DNA of 64,000 nt, taken from contig NC_088643.1 in the NCBI RefSeq assembly GCF_964019385.1, forward strand, positions 42,041,568 to 42,105,567, read 5' to 3'. The DNA is from Sycon ciliatum (lineage: Eukaryota > Porifera > Calcarea > Leucosolenida > Sycettidae). This document shows, in pieces, positions 1 through 13,207 of this stretch. The position numbers were made by a program, and so were the translations under genes. Position 1 is the stretch's first letter; every line of letters begins with the position of its first letter. The notes beneath the pieces are model-generated. The model saw nothing but the letters and a program-made list of their open reading frames with translations, ran no database searches and was not told the origin of the DNA.

Positions 1-205
1 GATAGTTCAGATCCACCAACCAGAGGCCAAAGGCCTAAATCCCATTTGCTACATCCATGTTTTACTCATGCCAGGCCACGAGTTCCCAATTAACTGTGGG
101 TCGAAGCACGGTTGGAAATATTCCTTCCGCTTCCAAGCAGGACTTGAACTTGGTACCTCTCGTTTCTCAATCATGGTCTTAGACCAACCCACTGTGCATG
201 CCGGC
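1..205 (-). mobile_element. tRNA-headed SINE, partial (cut by window edge)
   Basis: Minus-strand copy of the SINE described at 17469-17820. The tRNA-like head is at the right end (about 125-205) and the body runs off the window. The 15-bp target duplicate CTTCAATTCCTTTAT follows at 206-220. Confidence 0.6.
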
Positions 206-409
206 CTTCAATTCCTTTATCATTCGCCCAAACTGATGAACAATAGAATAATGATACTTGTAATAATAAATAGAGAACTCGGATGTTGAGACAATAATAA
301 CAGTTAGTAACCATTATGCTCCTTTCCTTTCAATAAATAGAGAAATTCAGAATAAATATACTTGCAAAATATCGCTGCAGGGGAAACTATCCATAATAAC
401 TAATTGTCT

Positions 410-1436
410 CTATGATTGACATTGACAGCTGTTTGGAGAAATTGGTAGCAGACCTCCAACTTCCTTCAGCCTCCACACAGCATTCGTTCCTTCGCATCTG
501 TCGATAACCAAAACATGGGCGCTTGTCAGCTCTGATGAACGCCTCTTGCAGCAGCCGCACGGGGATTTGCATGTGGCTTCACAGAGAATGGGTGGGAAAC
601 GGTTGAAGTCAGTGCTGCAAACTGTGTGTGGATTGTTGTGAACCTTGTCGCAATTATTCGCCTTGGAGTCGTCCTCTTCTTCCACGGCGGCTGCGATCAT
701 ATCACTGCCCACATTCACTTCCATCTGTGGGCCAGGATAGACATTCAGCCACATGGCGGTACGACTATTGTGACGCTGGGCACTGCCGGACGAGGAGGAG
801 GCTCTGCAAGCCTCAGACTGCATATCACCACAGGCCAGTGTCTGCAATGGCAGTGGAGTGAACATCTGTAGATTCTGCATGGCGTCCCAGGAGGCAGGTA
901 CTGGACGGCCACTTCTTGGTTTGCTCAGCTGCTCAAAGTAAGTGTTTAGTAAGCTGGTGTAGTTCACATTGTCAGACCGAGGTGTACATGCCTTGATCTT
1001 GTTGGCATTTTCCTGACTGGGAGAGAGCGATCTTGCCGTGGAGAATGGCACTGCACTTAGTATTGTTAGTGCTATCAGTGACACCATCACCTGATCAGAA
1101 GAACACAAGCAGTGTAGTAGTACGTCAGTATTATGGTATGTGAAAACATTTACGGTATTGCAAAGTTACACACATTCTTATAAATTAATCCATGGCTCTC
1201 CACCCGAGTCTCAACGTTACGTGTACATACATTTGTATATTTCATTTTCCCTGACGATAATATTGAAGTAGCCTGGAGCACAACATTAATAGGTGAAATA
1301 TATACATTCTACATTTACTTCAGGTATCCTTCTCCCTAAAGTATTTCTAATTTTGGGTCTCCTTCCTAAATAAATATCGCCTTACCTGCAGAACGGGTGA
1401 GAAGGATTGGAATCCGGAAAACATCTTAGATACCAT
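410..1436 (-). CDS. IL-17-like secreted cystine-knot protein, copy 1 (two exons)
   Basis: Seen: exon 1 is 1386-1436 and encodes MVSKMFSGFQSFSPVLQ, followed by a GTAAGG donor. Exon 2 is 410-1090, after an acceptor ending TTCTGATCAG; both junctions are phase 0 and the stop is TAG. The product is 243 residues. A hydrophobic stretch (VMVSLIALTILSAVPF) and a small-residue site (FSTA/RS) look like a signal peptide, and NYT is a possible N-glycosylation site. The mature part has 13 cysteines. The C-terminal motifs DFNRFPPILCEATC, GCC, WRLKEV and a final CQC line up with the IL-17 family pattern (D-P-x-R-x-P...EAxC...FRLEKI...GCTC). An upstream RTAMW resembles the family's RSxSPW, but about 45 extra acidic and serine-rich residues separate it from the knot. 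Inference: a secreted cytokine-like ligand. Another cystine-knot family remains possible. The gene itself is well supported by four conserved copies. Confidence 0.7.
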
Positions 1437-1645
1437 GGCTATTGCAGTTAAACCTTTGGTTGAACGAAGTGCAGGAATAACGGGCTAGGATCGAATGATG
1501 TATAAACGTGGTGGTGACATTCCCAGAGGGTAAGGACCTTGCAAGTAGAACTGAAATAGGTCAGCAGAGATTGTAATACTTCCTCAGATTGTAGAAAGGT
1601 GGAAGTGGAAAACCAATTCTGACTCTCCATGGCTGCGAGTTCAGG

Positions 1646-1653
1646 CTTTTATA
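1646..1653 (-). promoter_or_regulatory. TATA box of gene copy 1
   Basis: TATAAAAG reads on the minus strand about 210 bp upstream of the exon 1 ATG. Transcription would start near 1620, giving a 5' leader of roughly 180 bases. The box and its surroundings (CTATAAAAGCC) are kept in all four gene copies. A 60-codon reading frame at 1448-1630 starts only 16 bases below the box, so its ATG probably lies outside the transcript. Confidence 0.6.
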
Positions 1654-3083
1654 GAACTTCAGTGCGGAAGTATTCGACACAGCAGGCCGGGCCAAACTAA
1701 TGATACAGTCATGATGACATTCACCTACATGATGTATGTTCCAGTTAGTATCATTATTCCACTGACGGCCGAAGGTATCCTGAGGGGAAGTACTTTGGTC
1801 AAAAACGACGGCACAGCCAAAGCGGATCTTTGGCTCCCACGTGCAACTGAAAATCCTGCCCCGGGCCGAGTAAAACTGGACCCAAATCCACAGAATATGT
1901 TAATTGAGTTCGTATGTACATGTATTCGTCTTTCGACTTGCAGAGCAATGAATCACCATTATTACCCCGATGTGGAACAAACCAGCCGAGCCACTCTATA
2001 ATTATCGTTACAAGTGAACAATGGAGATGAGTACGCACTACCCACCTTATACACTGCAGACTGCACGCTGTATACGGTCCATAGCCGGCCTCGTCGAATG
2101 ATTGTGTCCCCCGGACTTGGCACTGCAAAAGTCCGTACGTAGTCCGGCCCATGTACTAGTACATAATTGTATAGTAATAGTATGCACGGAAGCAAACACA
2201 CGCCTAGCTAGCTAGCGGCGTGTACGTGTAGTGCCTGTCGACAGTGTACAGGCATTGTGCGTTTGTGAGTAGCACTTGGGTTTGGTGATCTAATGACAGG
2301 AACGTAATGTGCACGTGAGTGAGGAGTTGAACAGTAAAACAATCACCAAAACACCAACAAATCACCACTGCCACGGGCAATCTACATGTATGTACATGTA
2401 CATGTACATGATTGTATTTTCGTGGCGTTGTCGCTTGCCGGCTGTACATGTACTCATTATGTGTCAACATGACTTACATGTACATGATGTATTACTTTGT
2501 AATACATGTACTGTATAGAAGCAACTATTAAAATCTGTTTTTCTATCAGTGTATCAGCACTGAGAATGTAATCACCAGTCCAGAAAAGGGCGAACCAGAA
2601 CAAGATTCAATCAGCTGATCTAATCGAATCGGGACACCTCATTCCAATGCCAAGGAAATAACATCAGTACAATACTACTACTGGCTGGTATAACAATGTA
2701 TTGGCGCAGGGAAATCATTGCACTACTGTGGCTGTGTGCTGTCATGTACTACTGCCCAATGACGGTGCCACAAAATGCCAAACTTGAAAAGGCACACGGT
2801 CACCAGCACGTTTCCTACCTAGAATGTGGCTGCTTTCTGAGTGTGACACTGCACTGCTAAGATATTGTAAATCTAATCTTCTAGAGCAAAGAAGTCGACT
2901 ATCAACTGCAATAGAATGGCTCAGGATTCGTCAAGTAACTTTCCGGCGGGATGGACCCGTTTCATCTGTGCTAAAATAAAGACCCGACCCAATTTTGATG
3001 TATTTCATGTACTTCGAAGTATTCAGGAATGCTCTCCCCACACTCCACTTGATTTGAGAGGCAGTTCTTATTTGCCGTACGCT

Positions 3084-3151
<68 letters not shown>
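3084..3151. repeat. (AC)n microsatellite, unit 1
   Basis: Almost pure AC dinucleotides with one break. The homologous tracts in the other units differ in length. Confidence 0.9.
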
Positions 3152-3152
<1 letters not shown>

Positions 3153-5236
3153 GTTTATGCAGCAGGCCTAACTCTTTGAGCACCTCTTGAAGATCACAGA
3201 GCCTCGTGTGCTCCTGCCTGATCCAGCATGCAGTGGAGATCATCTGGGGACTGGCCCTTCTCTACCAGCGACGCCCTTGTGCTAAGTCAAGTAACTGCAG
3301 AGCACACTGCATGATGAGCTCGAGGGTTACAGTGTCACCGCTTTGTCGTTGGCTAGTGCGAGACCAGATAGACGGCCGATGTACATGTATATGCCTAGCC
3401 CCAAATACCAGCGCAGGGATTATTTTTGGAAATTCAGGCCCAACCAGTCCGGGGGTCGCGACTGGGCGTGCGTCAAACCTGATGTCCCAGTTACTCACCT
3501 TTTACCGGCAAGACTAGGAAGGTTTGATTTGATGTGATGATCTTTGCCGGATGTTTACCCCCACCCCGTTCCTACCAACTCTTACAGGTATCTCAATCGA
3601 TTGCCTATTGGTTATACAACTGAGTATTACTACATGCCAGTAGGGATGTAATTGTTTGTACGTTGGCGTGGCGTATTTGCGTTTGGTATACATATATGTA
3701 CATGATTGTATTGTTCGAATCATGTTCGGGCAGGGAAAATGGAGCTCAAGAAATACGAGTAAACACGCATCCAAGGTACCAGTGCAAAAAAACACTGCAG
3801 TACATGTACAGAACGTTCTAATCTTCGGTGCAATCAGGATGTTGAAGTGTTCACACCCGTTGCAACTAGTGCTGCTTCCGCACTTCTGCACACTGCATGG
3901 GATTCTCCACAACTGGACACCGCTCTCCAGGCAGTAGATTCAGGGTTGATGATGATGAGCACGTGTCCTCAAACCCAACTCAGACCAACAATGTATTATG
4001 GCTTTATGCCGTGGCCATTAACATGTCCCCCTCCCTTTCTTCCTTGGGGGAAGTCTGGAGACTGAAAGGAAGCACCCAGGACGATGCCTTGGCTTCATTG
4101 TATGACAAGGGAACACAAACTTCAACAGCTTTGAAGGGTGTAACCGAGTCTCAGTGGGAGTGCATGTACAGTGTACATGTAAATGTATATTTGTACAATG
4201 TACTACAGCTAGCTAGGCTGTTCAGACTCCAATACAGTATTTACACCGGCGATGTACATTGTATACAATTGTATGCATCATAACCTATCCTGGACATTTC
4301 TCATCGAGGAGAATAATACAGTACATATTACTGAGAACTGCCTTGCATTGCAACCCCATTCAAATGGACTTTTCATGCTAAATGAATGAGTTTTATTCTA
4401 AACTATAAAGTACAATACATGTACATGTAGATTGTTTGAGGTTCCAGAATACCATCACTAGATTCTCGTTTCGGCACGCTCTTTTTACGTCTTGCTTGCC
4501 ATAGATGGAGAGCCACACGAGCTAAACAACATTAGGAAAGAACACTCTCCACATTCGTCAGGTACATGTACATTGTAAATGTTTATAAAGTCTTGTACAT
4601 GTATGCATAGACTGTAATTGTACTTCAAGTATACTACTGTATGTACATGTACATGTATTAGAGAATGCCCGTGTATGGGATGACATCGCCATGCACACGC
4701 ATGCCATGAAGTGGACACGTACATGTACATGTACCTGTATCTGCTGTGTTGTTCGAGCAACAATAAATGCAGCTACACGTACTAGTAGTAGTAAGAGCAG
4801 ATGACGAATGCCTTGGCAGGAACACCTGTAGAATGTTTGTACCAAAACAAGTGCACAAAGTGTACATGTACGTGAAATGATCCAAATCTAAGTTTCTACC
4901 GAGATAAACCTTTTGTAATGAACTTGGTGGCAGTTACTTGTGAAGTTCTAATTTTGTACTCGTACCTGGAAGTAGAACATACGCAATTATACATGTCAGC
5001 AGCAAAGAACGTATACATTATAACATACATGTACATGTACACGTATATCCAGTATTCAATGCATGACACTGATACTATCCCTTCATATCCGGCCTTCCCG
5101 GTACTTGCACTTACTACAGTCACTGAGAGGTGATTTTAGTTATTGTTTTTATGGGAGAAAACGGATACAACAAACTTCCATGGTACATGGTTTTGTATAA
5201 GCATGATGCAGCACTTGCATTTTCAGGTCTTGAGTA

Positions 5237-5360
5237 CAGAGAAACCTCTCGAAACCGACCAGTCAAAGGCCCAGAACGCGGTCCTGTTATCCAGGACTTT
5301 GCTTTGGTCCTGGTTCAAGTGCTCTTCAGAACCAGGTGGTCGCTTTAACAGGTTTGACTG
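5237..5360. mobile_element. Old MITE present in all four units (unit 1 copy)
   Basis: A piece of about 124 bp whose ends are imperfect inverted repeats: left CAGAGAAACCTCTCGAAACC, right (reverse complement) CAGTCAAACCTGTTAAAGCG. This is the form of pogo/Tigger-type ends, and a TA lies left of the element. Homologues are at 28159-28282, 46719-46841 and 62907-63027. Its presence in every unit makes it older than the array. Confidence 0.45.
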
Positions 5361-7673
5361 AATATACCGTATATACATGTACATGATTGTACCTTCTTCC
5401 CAATCAGAAAGTGAATCAATTCTATCACATATTCTGATTGTTTATGTGCCGTGGTCGCTTTACTATTTCATTGATTGGTTTGGACAGTACCGGTATACAC
5501 TGTCCACTGTGCATGTACAATGTATGTTTGTGTCCTGCTGGTACTAGAACCCCAACTCATCCGTTTCTTGTTCTGGCATTGTTTCTGACCTTCAGACGTC
5601 TTCCTCAGGCGAATGGGTGCTTAACTTCGAGTGATGAATGGAGAAAGTGGACTAATTCCAGAGCGTATCAAGCCTCCAACAGTCCAAGATCAATCCCATC
5701 CCAAAATTAAGCAGGTGTACCTGGGGCAGGAATTGACCTAAGAATATTTATCAATGACCTGTTAGTATAGAGTGCAAAGTCATACCAATGGTGTAGGACA
5801 GAGAACGGACAGAGAACATGTAGTGAGAATTTCATGTACTACAGTAGCACAATGGACACCATCCCCAGGTCCTACATACATGTACATGTACATGTATACA
5901 CTCATGTCGCTTGTACATACACATGCACTGTGTTGCTCAATGAAATCCAGTGGCGTCCCTCAAGTAAGCGCCGGGCGTTGCACTGCCCCAGACCTGCAAA
6001 CACTGAGCTGAGAAAAGGTGCAAGGCGCAAAACTTAAGTGAAGAGACTGGGTTTCATGGAGCAGGACTGTACATGTACAGTCATGTTCTGCATGGTGCGA
6101 ATGAACCTGACCTACAGTTACTTGTACATGACATTGTACGTCATGACTATTGTGCATGTACATGTTCATCACCTTCCAACAATGTTCATGGACATGTACA
6201 TGTACATTATCTTTAGTCCTTTGAGGTGTAGAGTTCTGCTGGGGAGGGGAGGGGCACTCCACTAGTAGTGGGTGGTGGACTCCCTCGATAGGCATCCATT
6301 AGGCGTTAGCAGAGCAATACAACGCCTAAAGTTAGAAACAGTGCTATGAGAGTACGAAAGATAATAGGCAGTTTCAGTACATGTACTTGTACTTCAGTAG
6401 ATGAAGGATTGTTATGCACAAAGTGTCTGTTATTTTTCAGTGTTTCAATAACAGTGTATTGTAGCCATGGGAAGATGAAGGACATTCAAGGCAAGCTGAC
6501 TGGTTTACAGGCAACTGTCAACTTGGCCAACTCATGCCAGGGAAGTAATCAATTACATGTACATGTACATGTATATCCATGCACATTTATTATGTGTGTC
6601 TAGAGAATACTGTCATGCAGCCTGTGTGCGTCGAAATCGATGGTAAGGTGAATAGGGTATGGTTATCCGGGGAAAACAAGAGACTTCCACTGCTGAAAAT
6701 ACTTTTACAATCGTCATGTAATTGAATAGATGGTAATGTTTAACAATGTGAGGTGGAATAACACGAGTATATACTACATTGTACTATCAGCAACAGGCGA
6801 AGGGAGGTCAATCAGAGATCTAGTTCAAATCCAATCCTGGTTCCAGAGCAAACACTAGCTCTCGTGAAACCTCTGTTCCTACATGTATGCTGTTCGTCCT
6901 AGCAAAGCGCCTATGCTCACTCTCTGTACAATGTATTACAGCCATGCCCACTGCATCCAAAGCTAATAATAAAAAGACGCCCGCGATTGATAGAATTTGT
7001 TTGCGGCATGTGTGGGCCACTTGGTCTGAATGTCGTAACATATGGCCAAACAAACAGGGGAGGATATTGAATGAATAAAGACTTGAAGTGTCTTCACTTG
7101 TAAACTTGACACATGGCACTTATATCGGTGTCAGTCCGGTATTCAGCTGCTCTCCAGTACCTGCAGCCTCCAGGTGCCATTAATTTTCTACTTTGGACAC
7201 TGAAGCTTGAAGCGCTAGCACGTCAAGCCTTCAGGACGTCAAGTGTTCTACTGCCAGTCTACTGTTTTCTAGCATTACCACTGGTGAACATGCTGCTAAG
7301 GCTACCATGAACTATACCTAAGCTGAATGCCAATGAGTCACTTGGTGTCGATACTGACACGGTCACACCATGTCCTATGACTACATGTCCATTATATAGA
7401 TCGTATGACTTTCACTGTTTCAGTCCGTGTTTTTGCCCAAGGAACCAGCGACAATCACACAGGCACAAGGACCATGTGGATAGTGCTGATTGTAGGGGCG
7501 TAGTGGCGTAACGTTATGCAGCATTTTTGTGCGTATATCGTGTACAGTACGAGTAGTGGTCTTTACAGCTAGCCCTGCTTCAGTTTGTTATGTTGCCTGA
7601 TGATTGAGTGACTCAAGAAACTCTGAGGAGCAACGGATATGTTTCGCTGGTGAGGATCCAACTGCTTTGTGGA

Positions 7674-7676
<3 letters not shown>

Positions 7677-7760
<84 letters not shown>

Positions 7761-7767
7761 ATGTACA

Positions 7768-7818
<51 letters not shown>
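7677..7818. repeat. (GT)n microsatellite with TACATG core, unit 1
   Basis: A long GT run broken once by TACATGTACATGTA. Open frames across it are only low-complexity Cys/Val or His/Thr strings. Confidence 0.9.
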
Positions 7819-7821
<3 letters not shown>

Positions 7822-7856
7822 CAAGCTCCGGTGCATCCCAGCACTGTTGAATGGTC

Positions 7857-7935
7857 TTTATTATTATTATTTGAAGGATTCCCCAAAGGCCGAAGCCTAA
7901 ATCAAGGGGGTCTCCAAGAATAAATTATACTTGAA
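7857..7935 (-). mobile_element. Short retroposed 3' end with (AAT)n tail
   Basis: On the minus strand a short body (GGCTTCGGCCTTTGGGGAAT) runs into an (AAT)n tail, as at a LINE or SINE 3' end. The same piece is in unit 2 at about 30889-30968 and is absent at the matching place in unit 3 (near 49265). Ends are approximate. Confidence 0.4.
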
Positions 7936-8699
7936 CAATACGTGTACTTTGCGCCGGACGGGGTCACTTCTCCTGTGTGATTTGTTTATTGCGTCTTGAA
8001 TTGTGACACACCTCCATGAGTACAATAATTTTGTCATGTTCTTTGTAGTAACCGCACAGCTGTTGGAGTAGGTACCCCTCAGCAACATTGGATTCTATGA
8101 ATTGCTGAATTGCGCCTCAGTGCGCCCATGAATTTAGAATTGCAACGCCGGACATTGACCGTGGTTGATACTGCCTGCTGAAATTGATCGTAATTGATAC
8201 CGGCTGCTGAAATTGGTGAAGCTGCATGTGATCATCAGCTGCCAAACTCAGTTGCTGGTATTGCATGCCACTATTGATTTGATAATGTCACACACCACAG
8301 TTGGGTAGTTCGGAAAATGTCAATGTTTCAGTGACACCCTCAGCAATATTCCGCGGCTCGCATGTCATAAACTTTGTCTACACGTATGTGTAATGTTATA
8401 TGTACATGCACGTGTACATGTATATCCAGTGAAAAGTTCTGGGTATTCCCCAAAGGTCATACGGCGATTTCATCCTCCTCGTCCCTTTCTCATCCCAAAA
8501 CATTTCTCCTCCAGCCTTTTACATAGAAAATCTTTGAAGATTCAGAATCGGTCATACTACTACTGTACATGTTGCTATAGCATTCAGCGTGATGTACATT
8601 GTATGCATTCACACTCAGATATTCATCAGTGGTTATTTGGTCATGTACAATGACAATGTACTTGAGAGAGTTGAAATTCTGAAGACAAAACAAATCGTC

Positions 8700-8766
8700 T
8701 TCACCAGGACTCGAACCAGGGACCTTGGGAAGCCAGCGATGCTCTAACCACTGAGCTATTTGTATG
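8700..8766 (-). mobile_element. tRNA-derived relic, unit 1 copy
   Basis: The minus strand has a clear A box (TAGCTCAGTGGTTAGAGC) and B box (GGTTCGAGTCC) at tRNA spacing. The anticodon stem does not close, the T stem has a mismatch and the acceptor strands do not pair, so this is not a working tRNA gene. It may be a SINE head or a tRNA pseudogene. Homologues lie at 31733-31799 and 50082-50148. Confidence 0.55.
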
Positions 8767-8922
8767 AAACCAGTACGTTTGACAGCTCCACATTCTCATC
8801 AGACTTGAAAACTCACTCTTCCTGTGAAACTACAGTACAGGGTAGATGCTCTTCTGTACAGGTGAGACTCCAGGAGCCGAGGTACATTGTATATGTATGT
8901 GACTGCTTATCCGCTTATCTAC

Positions 8923-9573
8923 TGTAGTGGTAAAACGAATGTCAAAACCTACTACAGTCAACTTCGCTTATAACGACACTCGGCGGGGCATCAAAAAGGT
9001 GTCCTTATTCGCGAAGTGTCGTTATACCCGAAGTCTCATTATTATGTATTACAGTGGGATGGAACTTTGCTCTGGGCATGGAAATTCTGTCGTTATTCGC
9101 GAATTGTCGTTATATCCGAAGTCGTTATTAGCGAAGTTGACTGTAGTCGAATATTCTTCAGCTTAACGAACGAATGAACGAATATTCTTTTGGTAACACA
9201 GATTACATCACATGCCCTCCTCTCAGTCATTTGATGGATATTGTCAATACTAATATATTGTTAGGTATGACAAACGGTAGTGCCACGTAAAATATACTGC
9301 TACATAAGGCTACTTCGAAGTTCATAAATGTTATGTATGTGCAACATTGGCAGTCCAGTATGGACATACATGTACATGTGCATGCATGCAGTACAAAGTC
9401 ACAGGCAGGCTGTACGCACTGCACTGTACCGTGTTCGGCGTCCATGTACATGTACATGTACATGTGTGTACATGCACTGCATTCGAAGTGACGTAACGAA
9501 TACTCGAATGTGACTTAACGAATATTCGAATGTGACAAACCGAACGAATGTTCGAATATTCGTTTCACCACTA
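8923..9573. mobile_element. hAT-like MITE, unit 1 copy with a nested MITE
   Basis: Flanked by an 8-bp duplication (TTATCTAC at 8915-8922, CTATCTAC at 9574-9581), with inverted ends built on TAGTGGTGAAACGAAT. The interior carries many CGAATATTCG-type short palindromes. It is interrupted by the 189-bp MITE at 8955-9143. Unit 3 lacks the element (50300-50320). No transposase frame was found. Confidence 0.6.
8955..9143. mobile_element. Pogo-like MITE nested in the hAT-like MITE
   Basis: A 189-bp insert flanked by TA on both sides; unit 2 has the empty TA at 31991-31992. The ends are inverted repeats CAGTCAACTTCGCTTATAAC and CAGTCAACTTCGCTAATAAC. The CAGT ends and TA target fit the pogo/Tigger branch of Tc1/mariner. 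It has no coding capacity. Confidence 0.7.
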
Positions 9574-12408
9574 CTATCTACATGGTTGTATCTCTTGGTC
9601 TTCGCGCTGATCACCGCGATTCAGTAGTGGCTCGTTTCAATTTATCAGGTAACTTTGCACTCTACAGGTCTTCTGAAAGTTGTGTTACTGTGAGAGTTAC
9701 AAAGGATGTTCTGCATCAAAATAACGTCTTTGTGCTCCGCCCAAGTGCCAATACAATACAGCAACAAGGACAGAGTTGCATAGCCAGTGCATAGCCAGTG
9801 CATAGCCAGTGCATAGCCAGTGCTTCTCATCCTATCCTACATAATAATATTATAAGTGACGACCACGGTGGGTTGTGTCTGCTTTGCGCAGACTCGCGCA
9901 TGCATATGTAAGTACATGTACAAAGATGTAGCAACGAGAATGCTTTTTGGCCTCTGTTGTTCTGCGTTGTGTATATGTATGTACATGTATATGTATGTCA
10001 TTTCCTCTGTGCTGCGCTGACGAGTCCACAAAGGACGAAACAGTTCTGTCCGCAGATTGAGTATGTACATGTACATGTATGTATATGTATGTTAGCAAGT
10101 ATTTCATGTTCATCATGTACGTACAAATACATGTACAATAGATCGGAGATTCGGAGTACAGCGAGGCTCAGTACAGCATGGCATCATCCCATCACGTGAC
10201 CACCACCAGATGCAGAGTGTGAAGCGGGGTTTGAATCCCGGACACATACAATGCAGCAATATCTTGTAATTGTACATGTACAAGTATTGTAGAGTGGGCG
10301 AGATATCCTATGTATACAGTGCGCTTTAAACACACGAAGCATCATATGCAGAGTAGAGAACTCTTTTCCGAAATTACTGCTCATCTCTGCTGGGGTAATC
10401 ACCAAAACAAACAAAGAAATGAATACAATTACGGGACTGCAATTGCAACGACAGACAGATGGGAGAGCTTCGACGATTGAATATCATTCTTGTTTCTCTT
10501 AGGGCGTAATTGATTCTCGAGAAACAGGAAGTTGCGCGAGGGAGAAATGTTTGCTTTCGTTCCCCACCATAACCCAATACGCTTCGCAGCCTGGGTGAAC
10601 AAGAAGAGTCGACATGGTCAGACGGGTGAATCCAGCATGATCAGTTTCAGTTAGATGTTGACACAATGCAGTCGTCTGACCATGTACCAGCTGATTTCCG
10701 CTGGGGGTCGACTGGCACGATCCTGAGTGGTGGTCACAGGATGCTGGAGGAATGCAGCGTAGTGGTAATGTTTGTACTTGTGTGAATGAGGGACTCTACT
10801 TTTAATTGACTCCTGATAGCCCCTTGTATTGGCCTTGTGCTGCAAGACTTTTCTTTGAATCACTGTAGCTAACACTGATTGGGTGGAGCTGGAAAGGCAT
10901 TTCGCGTACTTTGTTCAGGCAGTCAGTGTACCGTCTGTACTACATGCCCTAGCATATAATGTATACTTCGAAGTAATAATACAGTACTATATTACATGTA
11001 TGTATGTGAGAGGAACTGTCCATAAGCCATCCCCAATGCCACTGCCACAGTTTATGTCTACTTAAAACATGTTCTGCAACTTCTGCTGCATTTTAATGCC
11101 TTGCTTGCAACATCATTGCAGTACGTACATGTACATGTATATGTACGTTACAGGAAAATACATTAGATCGCATTGAGCTGATAAGCATTGTTATCCTCGT
11201 GTACATCATCGACTGCATTTAAACTATATAATATACATGTACATGTACAGTGTACATGTAGTGTAAATTGGGCTGTCCTCCACCAAAGAAAATATATTGC
11301 ATTGAATTGTACTTAAACGTTTTTCACATCCAGTCTGGCCAGAATCAAAGCTGGCCGGTATAGCGTCAAAGCAGATTGGCAAAGGTCACACTTCTGAAAG
11401 TTGGGGTTACTCCCTATCGACTCAGTCTATGGCCCATCCCCCAGTGCTTTTAGATCTGTTATTACATGTACAATCATTGTATGAAGTATGATTCTAAATA
11501 ACGTTAGATATCAGTGACTTGCGTGCCATACTCCACTCGTGTGGTGGAAATGATTGATTAGCACTTTGGAAGATAGGCAGATGGGCAATTTAGCAAATGT
11601 ATGTACTTGGGAATGAATGCCATCTCTCATTCTTGGTGCTTTTACCGCAATGACCCCGATACATGTACATTATATTGTGTAATTAGTACTTGTTATAGTT
11701 AGATCGGATTATCATAGATTGCCGTACATGCATGAAAGATAACTTAAAACATCATTGAGACAAGTACCAATGTTGAAACGATCACTTACTTTCTGACATA
11801 CGTGTGGGAATCTCATTGGACATGACGATGGATACAATAGTCCACAAACATGGTCACCTACATTGTACATGTACAGAATGTAGTGTAGTGTGATTCACAG
11901 AGTACTCTACTAAACACTGCCATCCCCGCACAGCAGCGTGCACGCCACACCAGCAACCTCATTGAGTTGTTTGGACCTTGAAGTAAGTAAGCAGTTGAAT
12001 TGGTTTCCATCAGTATTTAGTCGATGTCAGGGGAGGATTGTTCATTTGGGATTGTTGGGGCTTCAACTGCAACCAATAGCATGGCTAAACTATTTCAATC
12101 ATTGTACAATGTACAATGTACATCTACTTTGTAGATAGTGGTGAGATCATACTCGTAGTCATTCTATTGGCATATTTTGATAAAGAGGTTTCTATCTGGA
12201 CTGCATGAGTACAATAGCTATTACATTCGAAACAATGGTTATTCTCTGGTGGGAAATTCTTCCTGGACTAGCCGGTACTTTCCCAGAATGTGGTGCAGAG
12301 TTACTGATAGCTACATGTACATGATTGTATAGTATTTAGTAAATACTATTTACTATTTACTGTTATTATAGTACATTGTACATGTACATGTACGTACGAG
12401 TCGTAATA

Positions 12409-12474
12409 TTTATATTTTTTCGGGGGTAATGGCCTCTTTTACGAGCAAGATAAAGTCATGTAGACGTGAAAAAT
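12409..12474 (-). mobile_element. 66-bp retroposed piece, unit 1 copy
   Basis: Only 66 bp long, flanked by 14-bp duplicates TACGAGTCGTAATA (12395-12408) and TACGAGTAGTAATA (12475-12488). On the minus strand it ends in an A-rich tail. A related piece with a longer A run lies at about 62542-62612. It is probably the extreme 3' end of a LINE. Confidence 0.5.
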
Positions 12475-12514
12475 TACGAGTAGTAATAATTATGAATACA
12501 TGTCCTCCAGAGTG

Positions 12515-13207
<693 letters not shown>

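Noticed and set aside
1448-1630. A 60-codon frame upstream of the IL-17-like gene, present in copies 1-3, considered as an upstream ORF.
   Set aside because: Its ATG lies only about 16 bases below the TATA box, so it is probably not in the transcript, and copy 4 does not keep the frame.
3897-4283. A 128-codon frame conserved in units 1-3.
   Set aside because: The few differences between units change amino acids, and unit 4 breaks the frame; the conservation is explained by recent duplication.
6820-7119. A frame of about 100 codons on the minus strand, shared by units 1-3.
   Set aside because: Indels differ between the units, the start is not conserved, and no domain is recognisable.
7604-7900. 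Cys/Val- and His/Thr-rich frames over CA and GT tracts, here and near 20534, 30530, 44176, 49077 and 60407.
   Set aside because: Pure translation of dinucleotide repeats.
10221-10250. A T-arm-like stretch (GGGTTTGAATCCCGG), also in units 2 and 3.
   Set aside because: No A box or acceptor pairing is found at tRNA spacing; too weak to call.
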